Source of the DNA: Nocardia camponoti
Lineage (GTDB): Bacteria > Actinomycetota > Actinomycetes > Mycobacteriales > Mycobacteriaceae
Direction: 5' to 3'
DNA: 64,000 nucleotides
Assembly (NCBI RefSeq): GCF_014646135.1
Contig: NZ_BMMW01000001.1
Coordinates: forward strand, 1,009,570 to 1,073,569
The notes below the pieces were generated by a model. The model saw only the letters and a program-made list of their open reading frames with translations. It did no database searches and was not told the origin of the DNA. Below, one piece after another: positions 26,891-35,734 of the stretch (positions within the stretch are counted from its first letter, which is position 1; every line of letters begins with the position of its first letter). The translations under genes were made by a program, and so were the position numbers.

Positions 26891-28024
26891 TTACGGTGTT
26901 GCGGGCAGACCAATTGCCGGATTGATGAACTTGTTCGTCACGATCGTGTCGGCGGTGATGCCGTCGCGGACGTCCAAGCCGCGCTTGCGCAGGATCGGGG
27001 TGACGACACCGATCACGCGGTCAACACGCGTGGTATCGAAGTTCCCCAGGGTCGCGTCGGGGCCGTTGCCCACAATCTTTTGGGCCAGTTGGACTTTCAC
27101 CGAATCGGTGTTGCCGCCCGCGGTCATCGGCGGGCCGTCCGGGATGGTCTGGGCGATCCGAAGCAACGCCTGGTTGACTGGCTCCGGGTTGCGCACGTAG
27201 TCGACCTCGGCCTGCTGCAACATCGGAACGAGCTTCGTCAAACACGGGGAAAGCTTGTCCATGTCACCGGTGCGCACCGACCACGCGTGCGGGTAAATCT
27301 CGTAGCCCGACTCGTGCACGAGCAGCGACTTCACCGGCTTCAACCAGCCCTTCACGTCGTGTTCCCAACGGTAGGGCTCGTTGGAGACGTACCCCTGCTG
27401 CATCGCCTTGCCACGCTCGGCGACGAAGCGGCTTGGGGTGCCGTCGAACGACGCGTCAGCCTGGGCTGCGGAAACATCACCATGCGCGATCAGGTAGTCC
27501 ATGAACAGCTTGCCCTCGCTGTACACGACGGGCGCACCCGTTGCTGGCACGTCCTTCCACGACTTGACCTGGGGATACGTCGCGGGATCGAACAGCACGA
27601 TCTGCGGGTTCACGTCCAGCGACGCGAACACCCCGGTTACCGGGAACTTCGCCGCCGCACGCACCGCATCGTCGGTTGGGACGAACCCCAACGTGATGCT
27701 CTGATCCTGATACATCTGCGCGGGCACCGGCTGACCACCGAGGAACGGACCACCAAGGCGCACTTCAACATTCACGCCGGTGTCGCCGAGTGGCCCCGAG
27801 TACGCGCCCTTCTTCACGTCGACGGTCCCGTTCGGTCCGACGAGTTGATAGGCGGCGGCGCGTTCCGGGGTGGCGAACCAGTCGGTCTGGATGACGATGT
27901 TCGCCGGGCACACCCCGGCTAGCGCGCCGTTGCCGGTAGGCGCTGGCGCCGACGTCGCGCCGGAACAGGCGGTCAGCGCCGTGACGCTGGCCAGGACGGC
28001 CGTGGCTATGAGTGTTTTCTGCAC
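26891..28024 (-). CDS. ABC transporter substrate-binding lipoprotein (NMT1/THI5-like)
   Basis: A 377-residue lipoprotein (lipobox LTAC at about residues 17-20) of the SsuA/THI5 type, which captures small organic nitrogen or sulphur compounds outside the cell. ANIVIQTDWFATPERAAAYQ resembles the ligand-binding start of pyrimidine-precursor and sulfonate binding proteins. It is the last gene of a five-gene operon, following the permease by 35 bases. The amidohydrolase in the same operon points to a cyclic amide or pyrimidine-like ligand, but the sequence does not fix it. Confidence 0.82.
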   Translation of the reverse strand: MQKTLIATAVLASVTALTACSGATSAPAPTGNGALAGVCPANIVIQTDWFATPERAAAYQLVGPNGTVDVKKGAYSGPLGDTGVNVEVRLGGPFLGGQPVPAQMYQDQSITLGFVPTDDAVRAAAKFPVTGVFASLDVNPQIVLFDPATYPQVKSWKDVPATGAPVVYSEGKLFMDYLIAHGDVSAAQADASFDGTPSRFVAERGKAMQQGYVSNEPYRWEHDVKGWLKPVKSLLVHESGYEIYPHAWSVRTGDMDKLSPCLTKLVPMLQQAEVDYVRNPEPVNQALLRIAQTIPDGPPMTAGGNTDSVKVQLAQKIVGNGPDATLGNFDTTRVDRVIGVVTPILRKRGLDVRDGITADTIVTNKFINPAIGLPATP

Positions 28025-28059
28025 CGGGTTTCCTTCGAGGTCGAGCGAGTACGAGAGGG

Positions 28060-28908
28060 TTAGACGTTGCGGCGGAGACCCTGTGCGCGGTCAACGCGAC
28101 GGGCGAGAAAGTCGAAGAGCCAGAACAGAATCAGGCCGACGAGCGAAGACAGCAGCAGCGCGGTGAGCAGTTCCTCGGTGGCCAACTGCTGGCGGTAGAC
28201 GTCGATCATGCGACCGATGCCGGGTTCGCCCTGTCGGAAGAAGAAGTCGGCGACGATCGACCCGATAATCGCCATTCCGCCGGAAATCTTGAAGCCCGAA
28301 ATCATCGCGGGCAGCGCGGTCGGCAGTTGCAATTTCACGAGGCGCTGCCAACGGTTCGCGCCGTGCAGGGTGAACAGGTCGTGTTCGGCGGGCGCGACCG
28401 ATTTCAGCCCGAACAGCGTGTTGGTCACGACGGGGAACAGCGACACCATCACGCACACGATCACGCGGCTAGAGAATTCGTACCCGAACCAGAAGCCGAA
28501 GAGCGGTACCACGGCGAGAATCGGAATTGTTTGCAGCACAACGGCATAGGGATACAGCGAATACTCGGCCCAGCGTGCCTGACTCATCACCACCGCGAAA
28601 CTCACGCCAAGCGCGATGGCGACAACGAGCCCGACGAGCGCAACCTGCACGGTCGACCACAGCGCCGAGAGAATGGTTGTCCGGGCGAGCGGGTCGAGCA
28701 GGCCCTTCGCGATCACCTGTTCCGGCGCGGGCAGCAGAAACCGTGACGCCGGGTCAAGCAGCACGTGACTGACCAACGACCAGCACGCGAGCACCGCGAT
28801 GAACACGACAATCGGCGCGAGAATTCGGATCGGAGCCACCCGAAAGGGCCACGCAACCTTCATCTTTGACCTTTCCCCAGCCACGCCCGCAGCGACTACG
28901 GCGGTCAT
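28060..28908 (-). CDS. ABC transporter permease (SsuC-like)
   Basis: A 282-residue permease with about six helices and the ATPase-contact loop GANRWQRLVKLQLPTALP (EAA-type motif). It belongs to the BPD_transp_1 / nitrate-sulfonate-taurine group. Its start overlaps the stop of the ATPase gene (ATGA) and the binding-protein gene follows, so the three products form one importer. The N-terminal 30 residues are basic and cytoplasmic. Confidence 0.88.
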   Translation of the reverse strand: MTAVVAAGVAGERSKMKVAWPFRVAPIRILAPIVVFIAVLACWSLVSHVLLDPASRFLLPAPEQVIAKGLLDPLARTTILSALWSTVQVALVGLVVAIALGVSFAVVMSQARWAEYSLYPYAVVLQTIPILAVVPLFGFWFGYEFSSRVIVCVMVSLFPVVTNTLFGLKSVAPAEHDLFTLHGANRWQRLVKLQLPTALPAMISGFKISGGMAIIGSIVADFFFRQGEPGIGRMIDVYRQQLATEELLTALLLSSLVGLILFWLFDFLARRVDRAQGLRRNV

Positions 28909-29714
28909 GCGGCCGTCTCCATCTCAGCTCCACGCAGCGCCGCCGATACCTCGGCAGAGACGGCGGCGAACTCGGGCGTGTAGCGCAGCGCGGGCAGCCG
29001 CGGGAAGTCGAACGGCACGCTGATCTCAGCCGCCACGCGCCCTGGCCGCCCGGTCAAAACAACAACCCGCGTCGACATGAACACCGCTTCGCTCACCGAG
29101 TGGGTCACGAATACTCCGGCGAAGGCGTCGCGCCGAAAAAGCGCGCTGACCTCCTCGTTCAGGCGTTGCCGCGTGATCTCGTCGAGCGCGCCAAAGGGTT
29201 CGTCGAAGAGGAAAAGTTCCGGCCGCAGTGTCAACGCACGGGCGATGGACGCGCGCATGCGCATGCCGCCCGACAGCTGCGCCGGTTTATGTTTCTCGAA
29301 ACCGTTAAGCCCCACCCGGTCGATGGCGTCTTGGGCGTCGGCGCGCCGAGTTGCCCGGTCGACGCCAGCCAGCTCGGCAGGCAATTCAACATTGGCGAAA
29401 ACGCTGCGCCACGCAAGCAGCGTCGACTCCTGAAAGACGTAGCCGAGTCGGTTGGTTCCCAGTTTCACGCTGCCCGCGGTCGGCTTCTCGAAGCTGGCGG
29501 CCAACCGCAGCAGCGTGGACTTCCCGCACCCCGATGGACCGACCAGCGAAACGAATTCGCCTGGCTTAACAGCAAAGTCGATGTCCGACAGTGCCCGGGT
29601 GCCGTCGTCGAAAACAAGGGAAACGCCGTCGAAAGCTAGGGCCGGTTCGGGCTCGCTGCCACTGCTCGTATACGAGACCTCAGCGGGCGACGTGGTGGAA
29701 GCGGTTGCGCTCAT
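28905..29714 (-). CDS. ABC transporter ATPase (SsuB-like)
   Basis: A 269-residue ATPase energising the importer. Walker A is VGPSGCGKSTLLR, the signature is LSGGMRMR, Walker B is LFLFDEPFGALDE and the H-loop is VTHSVSEA. The first 25 residues are Ser/Thr-rich and unlike the family, and their codons contain one of the GTATAC palindromes (29665-29676), so the true start may be further in. It lies 68 bases after the amidohydrolase stop. Confidence 0.88.
   Translation of the reverse strand: MSATASTTSPAEVSYTSSGSEPEPALAFDGVSLVFDDGTRALSDIDFAVKPGEFVSLVGPSGCGKSTLLRLAASFEKPTAGSVKLGTNRLGYVFQESTLLAWRSVFANVELPAELAGVDRATRRADAQDAIDRVGLNGFEKHKPAQLSGGMRMRASIARALTLRPELFLFDEPFGALDEITRQRLNEEVSALFRRDAFAGVFVTHSVSEAVFMSTRVVVLTGRPGRVAAEISVPFDFPRLPALRYTPEFAAVSAEVSAALRGAEMETAA
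29665..29676. promoter_or_regulatory. GTATAC palindrome A (likely GntR operator)
   Basis: A perfect 12-bp palindrome, CTCGTATACGAG, 39 bases inside the annotated ATPase gene. It matches the sites at 29773, 31823 and 32658. Together with site B it could control a second promoter for the three transporter genes, or act as a roadblock. Confidence 0.6.
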
Positions 29715-29772
29715 GGACTATTTCTAGTGACTGGTCATTGCCGATCGCGGTCCAGCGGATTACACCCTTGTT

Positions 29773-29782
29773 TCGTATACGA
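29773..29782. promoter_or_regulatory. GTATAC palindrome B (likely GntR operator)
   Basis: TCGTATACGA, directly beside the amidohydrolase stop codon (29783) and 59 bases before the ATPase start. The distance to palindrome A is 108 bases. The site suggests that the transporter genes have their own regulated promoter. Confidence 0.6.
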
Positions 29783-30985
29783 TCAATTCAGCACGGCGAG
29801 AACACCATTCGCGGCAACCACACGCCCCCGTTTAAGCACGAGGCGACGTGTCGGCACCGCGACGACCGCGTGCGCGGGTGTCGCGGCGTCAATGACGCAC
29901 AGGTCAGCGGACGCGCCGGGCGTGAGCCCGTAGTCGCGCAGCCCGAGAACCGTTGCTCCGCCGTACGTTCCAGCGTGAAGCGCGAGTTCGATCTCAGCAT
30001 CGGCGACAAGGCGGTCACGGTAAGCGACGGTGCCGATGCGGCGCAGCATGTCGCCGTCGCCGTAGGGCGTCCACAGGTCGCGGATGCCGTCGTTGCCGAA
30101 CGCCAGCGTCGCGCCCGCGGTGTCCATGACACGCACGGGCACGACCGGCGCTTCCCCGACGGCGCAGGTCACCAGCGCGACGCCAGCGTCGGCGAGGTCT
30201 TCGGCGATCCGCCGCTGCTCGTCGGCTTCTTGCTGCCCCATCGCATAGGCGTGGCTGATGGCGACGCGGCCCGCAAGCCCGAGCGCACGGGTGCGTTCGG
30301 TGATCAGGCCAAACTGCCATGCACCGAGCGAGCCGCCATCGTGCAGGTGGATGTCAATTTTCGCGCCGTAGCGCTCGGCGAGTCCGAAGATGAGGTCAAG
30401 GTGACCTTTGGCGTCGTTGTCGTAGCCTGCCGGGTCGAGGCCGCCAATCACCTCGACACCTTCGAGCAGCGCCGCTTCCAGTAATTTCGCGGTGCCAGGA
30501 CGAGACAGGAGCCCGCCCTGCGGGAACGCGACGAGCTGCACGTCGACGCGGTCGCGGTGTCGTTCGGCGGCTTCACGCACGACCTCGACGCCCTTGAGCC
30601 CGATTTCGGGATCGATGTCGATGTGGCTGCGAACGTGGGTGGTTCCGCCAGTGATCATGGCGCCCAACAAGTTTCCCGCGTAATCGACGTTAGGGATGTT
30701 GAGCTCAACGCGCCGACCCTCGCCATTGGCGATGCGGCCAGCCAGCGTGCGGCCGCCGGTGTTGGGCACCCACGGCGCGCTCCACAATGTTTTGTCGAGG
30801 TGGCAGTGCGTGTCGACGAGGCCGGGCAGCACCAGCGCGCCGTCGATGTCGATCACCTCGGCTCCGGGCGCGGCAAGGTCGGGGCCGAGCGCGGCGATAC
30901 GCCCGTCGCGGATGTGCACGTCGGCCAGCGTTGCCACCTCGCCCGGCGTCCACGGCCTGCCGCCACGCAGAAGCAGTTCGGTCAT
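29783..30985 (-). CDS. Cytosine-deaminase-like amidohydrolase 1
   Basis: A 400-residue metal-dependent hydrolase of the CodA group. Metal ligands are seen in PGLVDTHCHLDKTLW (H-x-H-x-D-K, about residues 55-69), in IDIHLHDGG, in VAISHAYAMG and in the late Asp of FGNDGIRDLWTPYGDGDML, which aligns with the catalytic Asp of cytosine deaminase. Enzymes of this group deaminate or hydrolyse pyrimidines, triazines and similar rings. It lies between a TauE-like permease and an importer in one operon, so it probably acts on the imported compound. The exact substrate is unknown. Confidence 0.85.
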   Translation of the reverse strand: MTELLLRGGRPWTPGEVATLADVHIRDGRIAALGPDLAAPGAEVIDIDGALVLPGLVDTHCHLDKTLWSAPWVPNTGGRTLAGRIANGEGRRVELNIPNVDYAGNLLGAMITGGTTHVRSHIDIDPEIGLKGVEVVREAAERHRDRVDVQLVAFPQGGLLSRPGTAKLLEAALLEGVEVIGGLDPAGYDNDAKGHLDLIFGLAERYGAKIDIHLHDGGSLGAWQFGLITERTRALGLAGRVAISHAYAMGQQEADEQRRIAEDLADAGVALVTCAVGEAPVVPVRVMDTAGATLAFGNDGIRDLWTPYGDGDMLRRIGTVAYRDRLVADAEIELALHAGTYGGATVLGLRDYGLTPGASADLCVIDAATPAHAVVAVPTRRLVLKRGRVVAANGVLAVLN

Positions 30986-31023
30986 GTCGTTCTCCTTAAA
31001 AGTTCTGTCTCAGTTCGGCGAGG

Positions 31024-31770
31024 TCAGGCGGTCAGCAACATGGCGGTACCAGCGGTTGCACCGAAGGCGATGACGACGTAGCGAAATACCTTGGGCTGCA
31101 ATCGGTCTGCGAATTTCGCGCCGAGGACGCCACCCAGCAGGCACGCGGGCGCGAGCAGCGCGACCGCCACCCAGTGCACCGGACCAAACAGCGCGACCGC
31201 GATCATCGCCGTTGTCGACACCGCAACGGTGAGCACGCTCTTGAGCCCGTTCAGCAGTTGCGCCGATGCGTCGAGCCCCAACGCGAGCGCGGTGAGCAGC
31301 ACGATGCCCATTCCGCCGTTGAAATAGGCACCGTAGGCACCACCGAGGAAGACACCAGCGAAGAGCATCACCTGCGAATCCGATTGGCGCGCGGACAGTT
31401 TTCGGGAAATCCAGGGTTGCGCGGCGAAGAGCGCGGTCGCGCCGAGCACCAGGTAGGGAACCAGCGCGGCGAAGACCGCTGGCGGGGCGGCAAGCAACAT
31501 GAGCACGCCACCGACCGCCCCGACTGTCCCCGTGATGACTAAGCGCGGCAACAAGTTTCGATAGTCGGTGGCGCGTTTGCGTAGCGCGGCCGCACCACCC
31601 AGATAGCCGGGCCACACCGCGACCGCGTTGGTGACGGTCGCACTGACCGGCGGCAGCCCAAACGCCAACAGCGCGGGAAACGACAGCAAACTGCCGCCGC
31701 CAGCGATGGCGTTGCAGAAACCCGCCCCAACCCCAGCGGCCAGCAGCAGGGCCATGTGCACGGGATCCAT
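31024..31770 (-). CDS. TauE/SafE (TSUP) family permease
   Basis: A 248-residue membrane protein with about eight hydrophobic helices and the repeated TSUP signature (GVGAGFCNAIAGGGSLLSFP, then GVFLGGAYGAYFNGGMGIVL). The family moves sulphite, sulfonates and organic anions. I chose the ATG at 31770, preceded by AAAGG; an extension to 31812 is possible but lacks a site. First gene of the minus-strand operon, with palindrome C 53 bases upstream. It might export a product of the amidohydrolase or a sulphur by-product. Confidence 0.85.
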   Translation of the reverse strand: MDPVHMALLLAAGVGAGFCNAIAGGGSLLSFPALLAFGLPPVSATVTNAVAVWPGYLGGAAALRKRATDYRNLLPRLVITGTVGAVGGVLMLLAAPPAVFAALVPYLVLGATALFAAQPWISRKLSARQSDSQVMLFAGVFLGGAYGAYFNGGMGIVLLTALALGLDASAQLLNGLKSVLTVAVSTTAMIAVALFGPVHWVAVALLAPACLLGGVLGAKFADRLQPKVFRYVVIAFGATAGTAMLLTA

Positions 31771-31822
31771 GACAACCTTTCGCATTTCGATAAGAGCACG
31801 TCGCAGAAACAACGTGGCGAAA

Positions 31823-31832
31823 TCGTATACGA
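31823..31832. promoter_or_regulatory. GTATAC palindrome C (likely GntR operator)
   Basis: TCGTATACGA within the longer palindrome AATCGTATACGAAT (31821-31834, AT-rich arms), 53 bases upstream of the TSUP start and 128 bases upstream of the divergent GntR gene. It is well placed to control the minus-strand operon, and possibly the regulator itself. Confidence 0.7.
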
Positions 31833-31959
31833 ATACGGCTTGACCGGCCTAGCGAGCGGCTCTCACACCGGAATGCCGTAGATTTGATGGCACATTCCTT
31901 GGCAATGGCCGCCGATCGTAGACAAGCGGCACTCCCCCGTACTCGCACCTGGAGGTGAC

Positions 31960-32616
31960 GTGAGCAGCACCGTGCGCCGGATGACGCCGCAGCAAGTCTG
32001 TCGAGCCATCCGTGACGACATCATTCGCGGCGACTTCACCTCCGGCCAGCGGTTGACCGAAGACACCCTCGCTGAGCGCTACGGGGTTTCGCGGGTACCA
32101 GTGCGGGAGGCGTTGCGCACGCTTGAGGCCGAAGGTTTCGCCTCGTCACGCCCGTATGCAGGCACCTTTGTCGCCGAGCTCACCGAGGTCGAAGCTGCCG
32201 ATCTGCTCGAGATTCGCGCGCTGCTTGAACCGTTGTGCGCGAGTCGCGCGGCGACGCGACGCACGCCTGAGCAGCTAGGTCGGCTCAAAGAACTCACGTC
32301 ATTAGGACAGGAGGCGGTCCGCGATGGCCGACTCGATGAGTTGGCGCGGCTGAACAGTCGGTTCCATGAAGTGCTCGCCGAAGCGTCGGGCAGCGCGTTG
32401 CTCACGCAGTTGATCACCCAGCTCAGCTGGAAAATCGCGTGGGTGTACGCGGTGGAATTGCCTCGTCGCGCCGAGGATTCGTGGCACGAGCACGAGCAGA
32501 TTTGCGCCGCGCTCGAAGCGGGTGACGCGGACCGGGCGCGGGCGGTCGTTGCCGAGCACATCGCGCACGCTGACTCGGCTTATCGCCTACGGAGTCAGCC
32601 GAGTCCCGACGTGTAA
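31960..32616 (+). CDS. GntR-family regulator (FCD subfamily)
   Basis: A 218-residue repressor-type regulator. The N-terminal winged helix (RAIRDDIIRGDFTSGQRLTE, then YGVSRVPVREALRTLEAEGF) is followed by an all-helical FCD ligand domain with the metal-binding histidines in NSRFHEVL, WHEHEQI and AEHIAHADS. It starts at GTG 31960 after GGAGG. It lies between the minus-strand TSUP operon and amidohydrolase 2, and four GTATAC palindromes surround those genes, so it probably controls both. FCD regulators sense small organic acids or amides, often the pathway's substrate. Confidence 0.9.
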   Translation: MSSTVRRMTPQQVCRAIRDDIIRGDFTSGQRLTEDTLAERYGVSRVPVREALRTLEAEGFASSRPYAGTFVAELTEVEAADLLEIRALLEPLCASRAATRRTPEQLGRLKELTSLGQEAVRDGRLDELARLNSRFHEVLAEASGSALLTQLITQLSWKIAWVYAVELPRRAEDSWHEHEQICAALEAGDADRARAVVAEHIAHADSAYRLRSQPSPDV

Positions 32617-32657
32617 CACGGACGCAGCATCGTTCGACCGCACTGGAAACACGAGCG

Positions 32658-32667
32658 TCGTATACAA
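32658..32667. promoter_or_regulatory. GTATAC palindrome D (likely GntR operator)
   Basis: TCGTATACAA, 31 bases before the GTG of amidohydrolase 2. It has one mismatch against the TCGTATACGA of sites B and C and lies where a bound repressor would cover a promoter. Confidence 0.6.
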
Positions 32668-32697
32668 AGACGGTCCCTCGCGTTTTTAGGAGCTTTC

Positions 32698-33969
32698 GTG
32701 GTCGATTTGGTGCTGCGGCGCGCCCGTGTTGCCGATGATGCCGACCTGGTTGATATCGCGGTTGTCGACGGGCACATCAGCGCGATCGAGCCCGCGGTTC
32801 CCGCGACAGCGGCGGTCGAAATCGACTGTGCAGCAAGGGTTGTCATCCCTGGGCTGATCGAGCCGCATCTACACCTCGACAAAGCATTGCTCGACGGTCG
32901 CGCGAGCACACCCGACGACACCCTCGCCAGCGCGATCGCGGTTACCGGCGAATTGAAACGGGGCTTCACCGCCGCCGACGTTGCCGCGAGGGCTCGCCGC
33001 GTGCTTGACCAGGCAATAACCAACGGCACCACCATGATTCGCGCGCACCCGGACGTCGATCCGATCGTGGGACTGCTCGGCGTTGACGTCTTGGTTGAGC
33101 TGCGCGAGGAATATCGGGGGCTGCTCGACTTGCAGATCGTCGCCTTTCCGCAGGAAGGGATTCTGCGCGCGCCCGGCACACTTGAGCTGATGCGCGAAGC
33201 ATTGCGACGCGGCGCGGATGTGGTTGGCGGGTGCTCGTATAACGAGGTCGATGTCGACGATTGCCAACGACACGTCGACCTAGTCTTTGAGATGGCGGCG
33301 GAATTCGGTGTGCCCGTTGACATTCACGCGGATTTCGCCGACGACGCGACCGACCCCCGCTTCGCGATGGCCGACTACATCGCCACCACGACAACACGCG
33401 CTGGTCTCGCGGGACAGGTCGCGATTGGTCACGTGACTTCACTCGCTGGCCGCCCGTTCGCTGAACGCCAGTCGACAATGGCGCGACTGGCCGAGGCAGG
33501 TGTGGCGGTGGTCCCGCTGCCCGCGACGGATATGCACTTGGGCGGCCGTGCCGACGAAGTCGCGGTACGCCGTGGCGTCGCTCCGGTGCGCGAACTGTGG
33601 GACGCCGGCGTGCGAACCGCGTTCTCGTCCAACAATATTCGCAACGCGTTCACCCCGTACGGCAATGCCGACCTGCTTGACATCGGGTTGTTCCTCGCCC
33701 AAACAGGCCACCTGTCGAGTCCTGCCGACCTACGCCGCGTCTTGTCGATGGCGACAACAGACGCGGCCGCGATCGTCGGCATCGCCGACCGGCACGGCAT
33801 TCGCGTTGGGGCGCAAGCGGATTTGGTCGTGCTTGGCACGCAGCGAGTAGCCGACGCGCTACTCGACCGCCCCGATCGGTGCTATGTGGTGAAAGAGGGT
33901 CGCGTTGTCGCCCAGACAACGCGAGTGGTGGAGCTCATGAAACATCCAGCGCGGGCCGCACTGAGTTAG
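32698..33969 (+). CDS. Cytosine-deaminase-like amidohydrolase 2
   Basis: A 423-residue metal-dependent hydrolase related to amidohydrolase 1. Ligand motifs are IPGLIEPHLHLDKALL (H-x-H-x-D-K), VPVDIHADF, QVAIGHVTS and the late SSNNIRNAFTPYGNADLL, where Asn-Asn-Ile replaces the usual catalytic Asp region, so chemistry or substrate may differ from its sister. The start is GTG 32698 after AGGAG. It is transcribed away from the GntR gene behind palindrome D. With amidohydrolase 1 it may catalyse successive deamination or ring-opening steps. Confidence 0.82.
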   Translation: MVDLVLRRARVADDADLVDIAVVDGHISAIEPAVPATAAVEIDCAARVVIPGLIEPHLHLDKALLDGRASTPDDTLASAIAVTGELKRGFTAADVAARARRVLDQAITNGTTMIRAHPDVDPIVGLLGVDVLVELREEYRGLLDLQIVAFPQEGILRAPGTLELMREALRRGADVVGGCSYNEVDVDDCQRHVDLVFEMAAEFGVPVDIHADFADDATDPRFAMADYIATTTTRAGLAGQVAIGHVTSLAGRPFAERQSTMARLAEAGVAVVPLPATDMHLGGRADEVAVRRGVAPVRELWDAGVRTAFSSNNIRNAFTPYGNADLLDIGLFLAQTGHLSSPADLRRVLSMATTDAAAIVGIADRHGIRVGAQADLVVLGTQRVADALLDRPDRCYVVKEGRVVAQTTRVVELMKHPARAALS

Positions 33970-34034
33970 GTGTTAGCTGCGGAACCGCTGGCCGACCCTA
34001 GCAGCGACGTGGAGGCGTTCGCACCGTGCGGCCC

Positions 34035-34844
34035 TCACGATGCGGCAGCCGTGGTCCCCTCGTGCACCAGCGCGTCGATCCGTCGCTTGTATGCGTTGAA
34101 TTCCGGGGTGGTCGAATCACGTTCGCCGGGCAGGTCGATGTCGATGATCTCGCGCACGTGGCCGGGAACGCCGTGCGCTGCGCCGCCCGCCATCACCACG
34201 ACCCGGTCAGCCAGGTACACCGCCTCGTCAATCCCATGCGTCACAAAAACGACGGTCACCGCCGTCTCACGGTGGATGCGTTTCAATTCGGCCTGCATGT
34301 CGGTGCGGGTGAGCGCGTCGAGGGCCCCGAACGGTTCGTCCATCAGCAGCACCGCCGGACTGTTGGCAAGCACCCGCGCGATCGCGACGCGTTGCTGCAT
34401 CCCACCAGAAAGTTGATGCGGGAACGACTTTCGCACCCGAGTAAGCCCAACCGTCTCCAGCCACCGGTCGGTGACCTCCCGCACGTCGGGCCGCGTCATG
34501 CGCGCCTGCTTGGGCCCGTACGCGATGTTCTCGGCGACGGTCAACCACGGGAACAGCCCGTAGTCCTGGAACACGACGCCACGGTCGGGGCCTGGCCCCG
34601 TCACGGGTTCGTCGCCAACGGTGACGGTGCCGACGGTGGGCTCTTCGAAGCCCGCGAGGATGCGCAGCAGCGTTGACTTTCCGCAGCCGCTCGCGCCGAC
34701 GACGCAGACGAATTCGCCTGCGGCGATATCGATTTCGACGCCGTCGACAGCTAACCCCGGCGCGTCGGGGTAGTGCTTGCCGAGCCCGTTGATCGCGATC
34801 GTCGCTGGCCGGTGCGGGCGACGTCGCGTGGTGTAAATCTTCAT
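34035..34844 (-). CDS. ABC transporter ATPase of the second importer
   Basis: A 269-residue SsuB/TauB-type ATPase: Walker A VGASGCGKSTLLR, signature LSGGMQQRVAIARVL, Walker B LLMDEPFGALDALTR, H-loop VTHGIDEAVYLADR. It powers the permease encoded eight bases upstream and is the last gene of the formamidase operon. It is a paralogue of the ATPase at 28905 but not close enough to be a recent copy. Confidence 0.9.
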   Translation of the reverse strand: MKIYTTRRRPHRPATIAINGLGKHYPDAPGLAVDGVEIDIAAGEFVCVVGASGCGKSTLLRILAGFEEPTVGTVTVGDEPVTGPGPDRGVVFQDYGLFPWLTVAENIAYGPKQARMTRPDVREVTDRWLETVGLTRVRKSFPHQLSGGMQQRVAIARVLANSPAVLLMDEPFGALDALTRTDMQAELKRIHRETAVTVVFVTHGIDEAVYLADRVVVMAGGAAHGVPGHVREIIDIDLPGERDSTTPEFNAYKRRIDALVHEGTTAAAS

Positions 34845-34852
34845 GCCGATCC

Positions 34853-35734
34853 TTAGCGAAGCAGGGGCCTGCGGCCCGCGATGAGCCGGACCGCGAGCAT
34901 CAGCAGCCGGTCGGCGAGAAATCCAGCGAGCCCGATCACGATCATCACCGCGATGATGAGATCCGTGCGCGACTGTTCGCGCGCTTGAGTGATCAACGCG
35001 CCCAACCCAATTCGAATGCCGACGGTCTCGCCGACGACGAGGATCACCCAGGAAAGCCCGAGCGCGATCCGCAATCCCGCGACAATGCTCGGCACCGCTG
35101 CCGGCAGCACGACTTTGTAGAGCGTGTGCGCGCGTGGTGTGCCGAGCATCGCGGCCGCTTCGAACAGTCGTTCAGGCACGGCGTGCACGCCCGCGATGGT
35201 GTTGAGCAGGATCGAGAACACCGCGGCGAGGAACACGAGGAAGATCGTCGAGCGGTCGCCGAAGCCGATGATGAGCAGCGAGAGCGGTGCCCACGCCGTC
35301 ACCGGGATCGGGCGGACAAGGTTGATCGTCGGCTCAAGCATGCGGTAGACCAGCCGGGAGCGACCCATGATGATGCCGAGCGGAATCGCGATGACGGCAG
35401 CGAGAGCGAAACCCTGCACCACGCGCAGCGTGCTCGCGTAGAGATGCAACCAGAGGGTGCCGCTGTACGTGTCGTTGATGATGCCGCCCGCGGCGAGGTC
35501 GGCCAGCCGTCTGCCTACTTCGTAAGGGGTTGGCAGAAACCGCATTTGGATGCCGAAGGGCAGTGTCCACCCGCCAGCGACGCCCCGGTCCCACAGCAGT
35601 CCGAGGAGCAGCGGGACCGGAAGCGCCCACAGCACGGCGACGAGTCGACCCGGCAGGCGGATGGCGCGTCGGCTAGCCCGCGCGGCTACCGGCGGCACGA
35701 TCACGGTGGCATCAACGGGTTTGACGGTGGTCAT
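34853..35734 (-). CDS. ABC transporter permease of the second importer
   Basis: A 293-residue permease with six helices and the EAA-type loop LGTPRAHTLYKVVLPAAVPS, the signature of SsuC/TauC importers. A cytoplasmic Arg-rich N-terminus precedes the first helix. Its start overlaps the stop of the binding-protein gene (ATGA), giving the order binding protein, permease, ATPase. Confidence 0.9.
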   Translation of the reverse strand: MTTVKPVDATVIVPPVAARASRRAIRLPGRLVAVLWALPVPLLLGLLWDRGVAGGWTLPFGIQMRFLPTPYEVGRRLADLAAGGIINDTYSGTLWLHLYASTLRVVQGFALAAVIAIPLGIIMGRSRLVYRMLEPTINLVRPIPVTAWAPLSLLIIGFGDRSTIFLVFLAAVFSILLNTIAGVHAVPERLFEAAAMLGTPRAHTLYKVVLPAAVPSIVAGLRIALGLSWVILVVGETVGIRIGLGALITQAREQSRTDLIIAVMIVIGLAGFLADRLLMLAVRLIAGRRPLLR

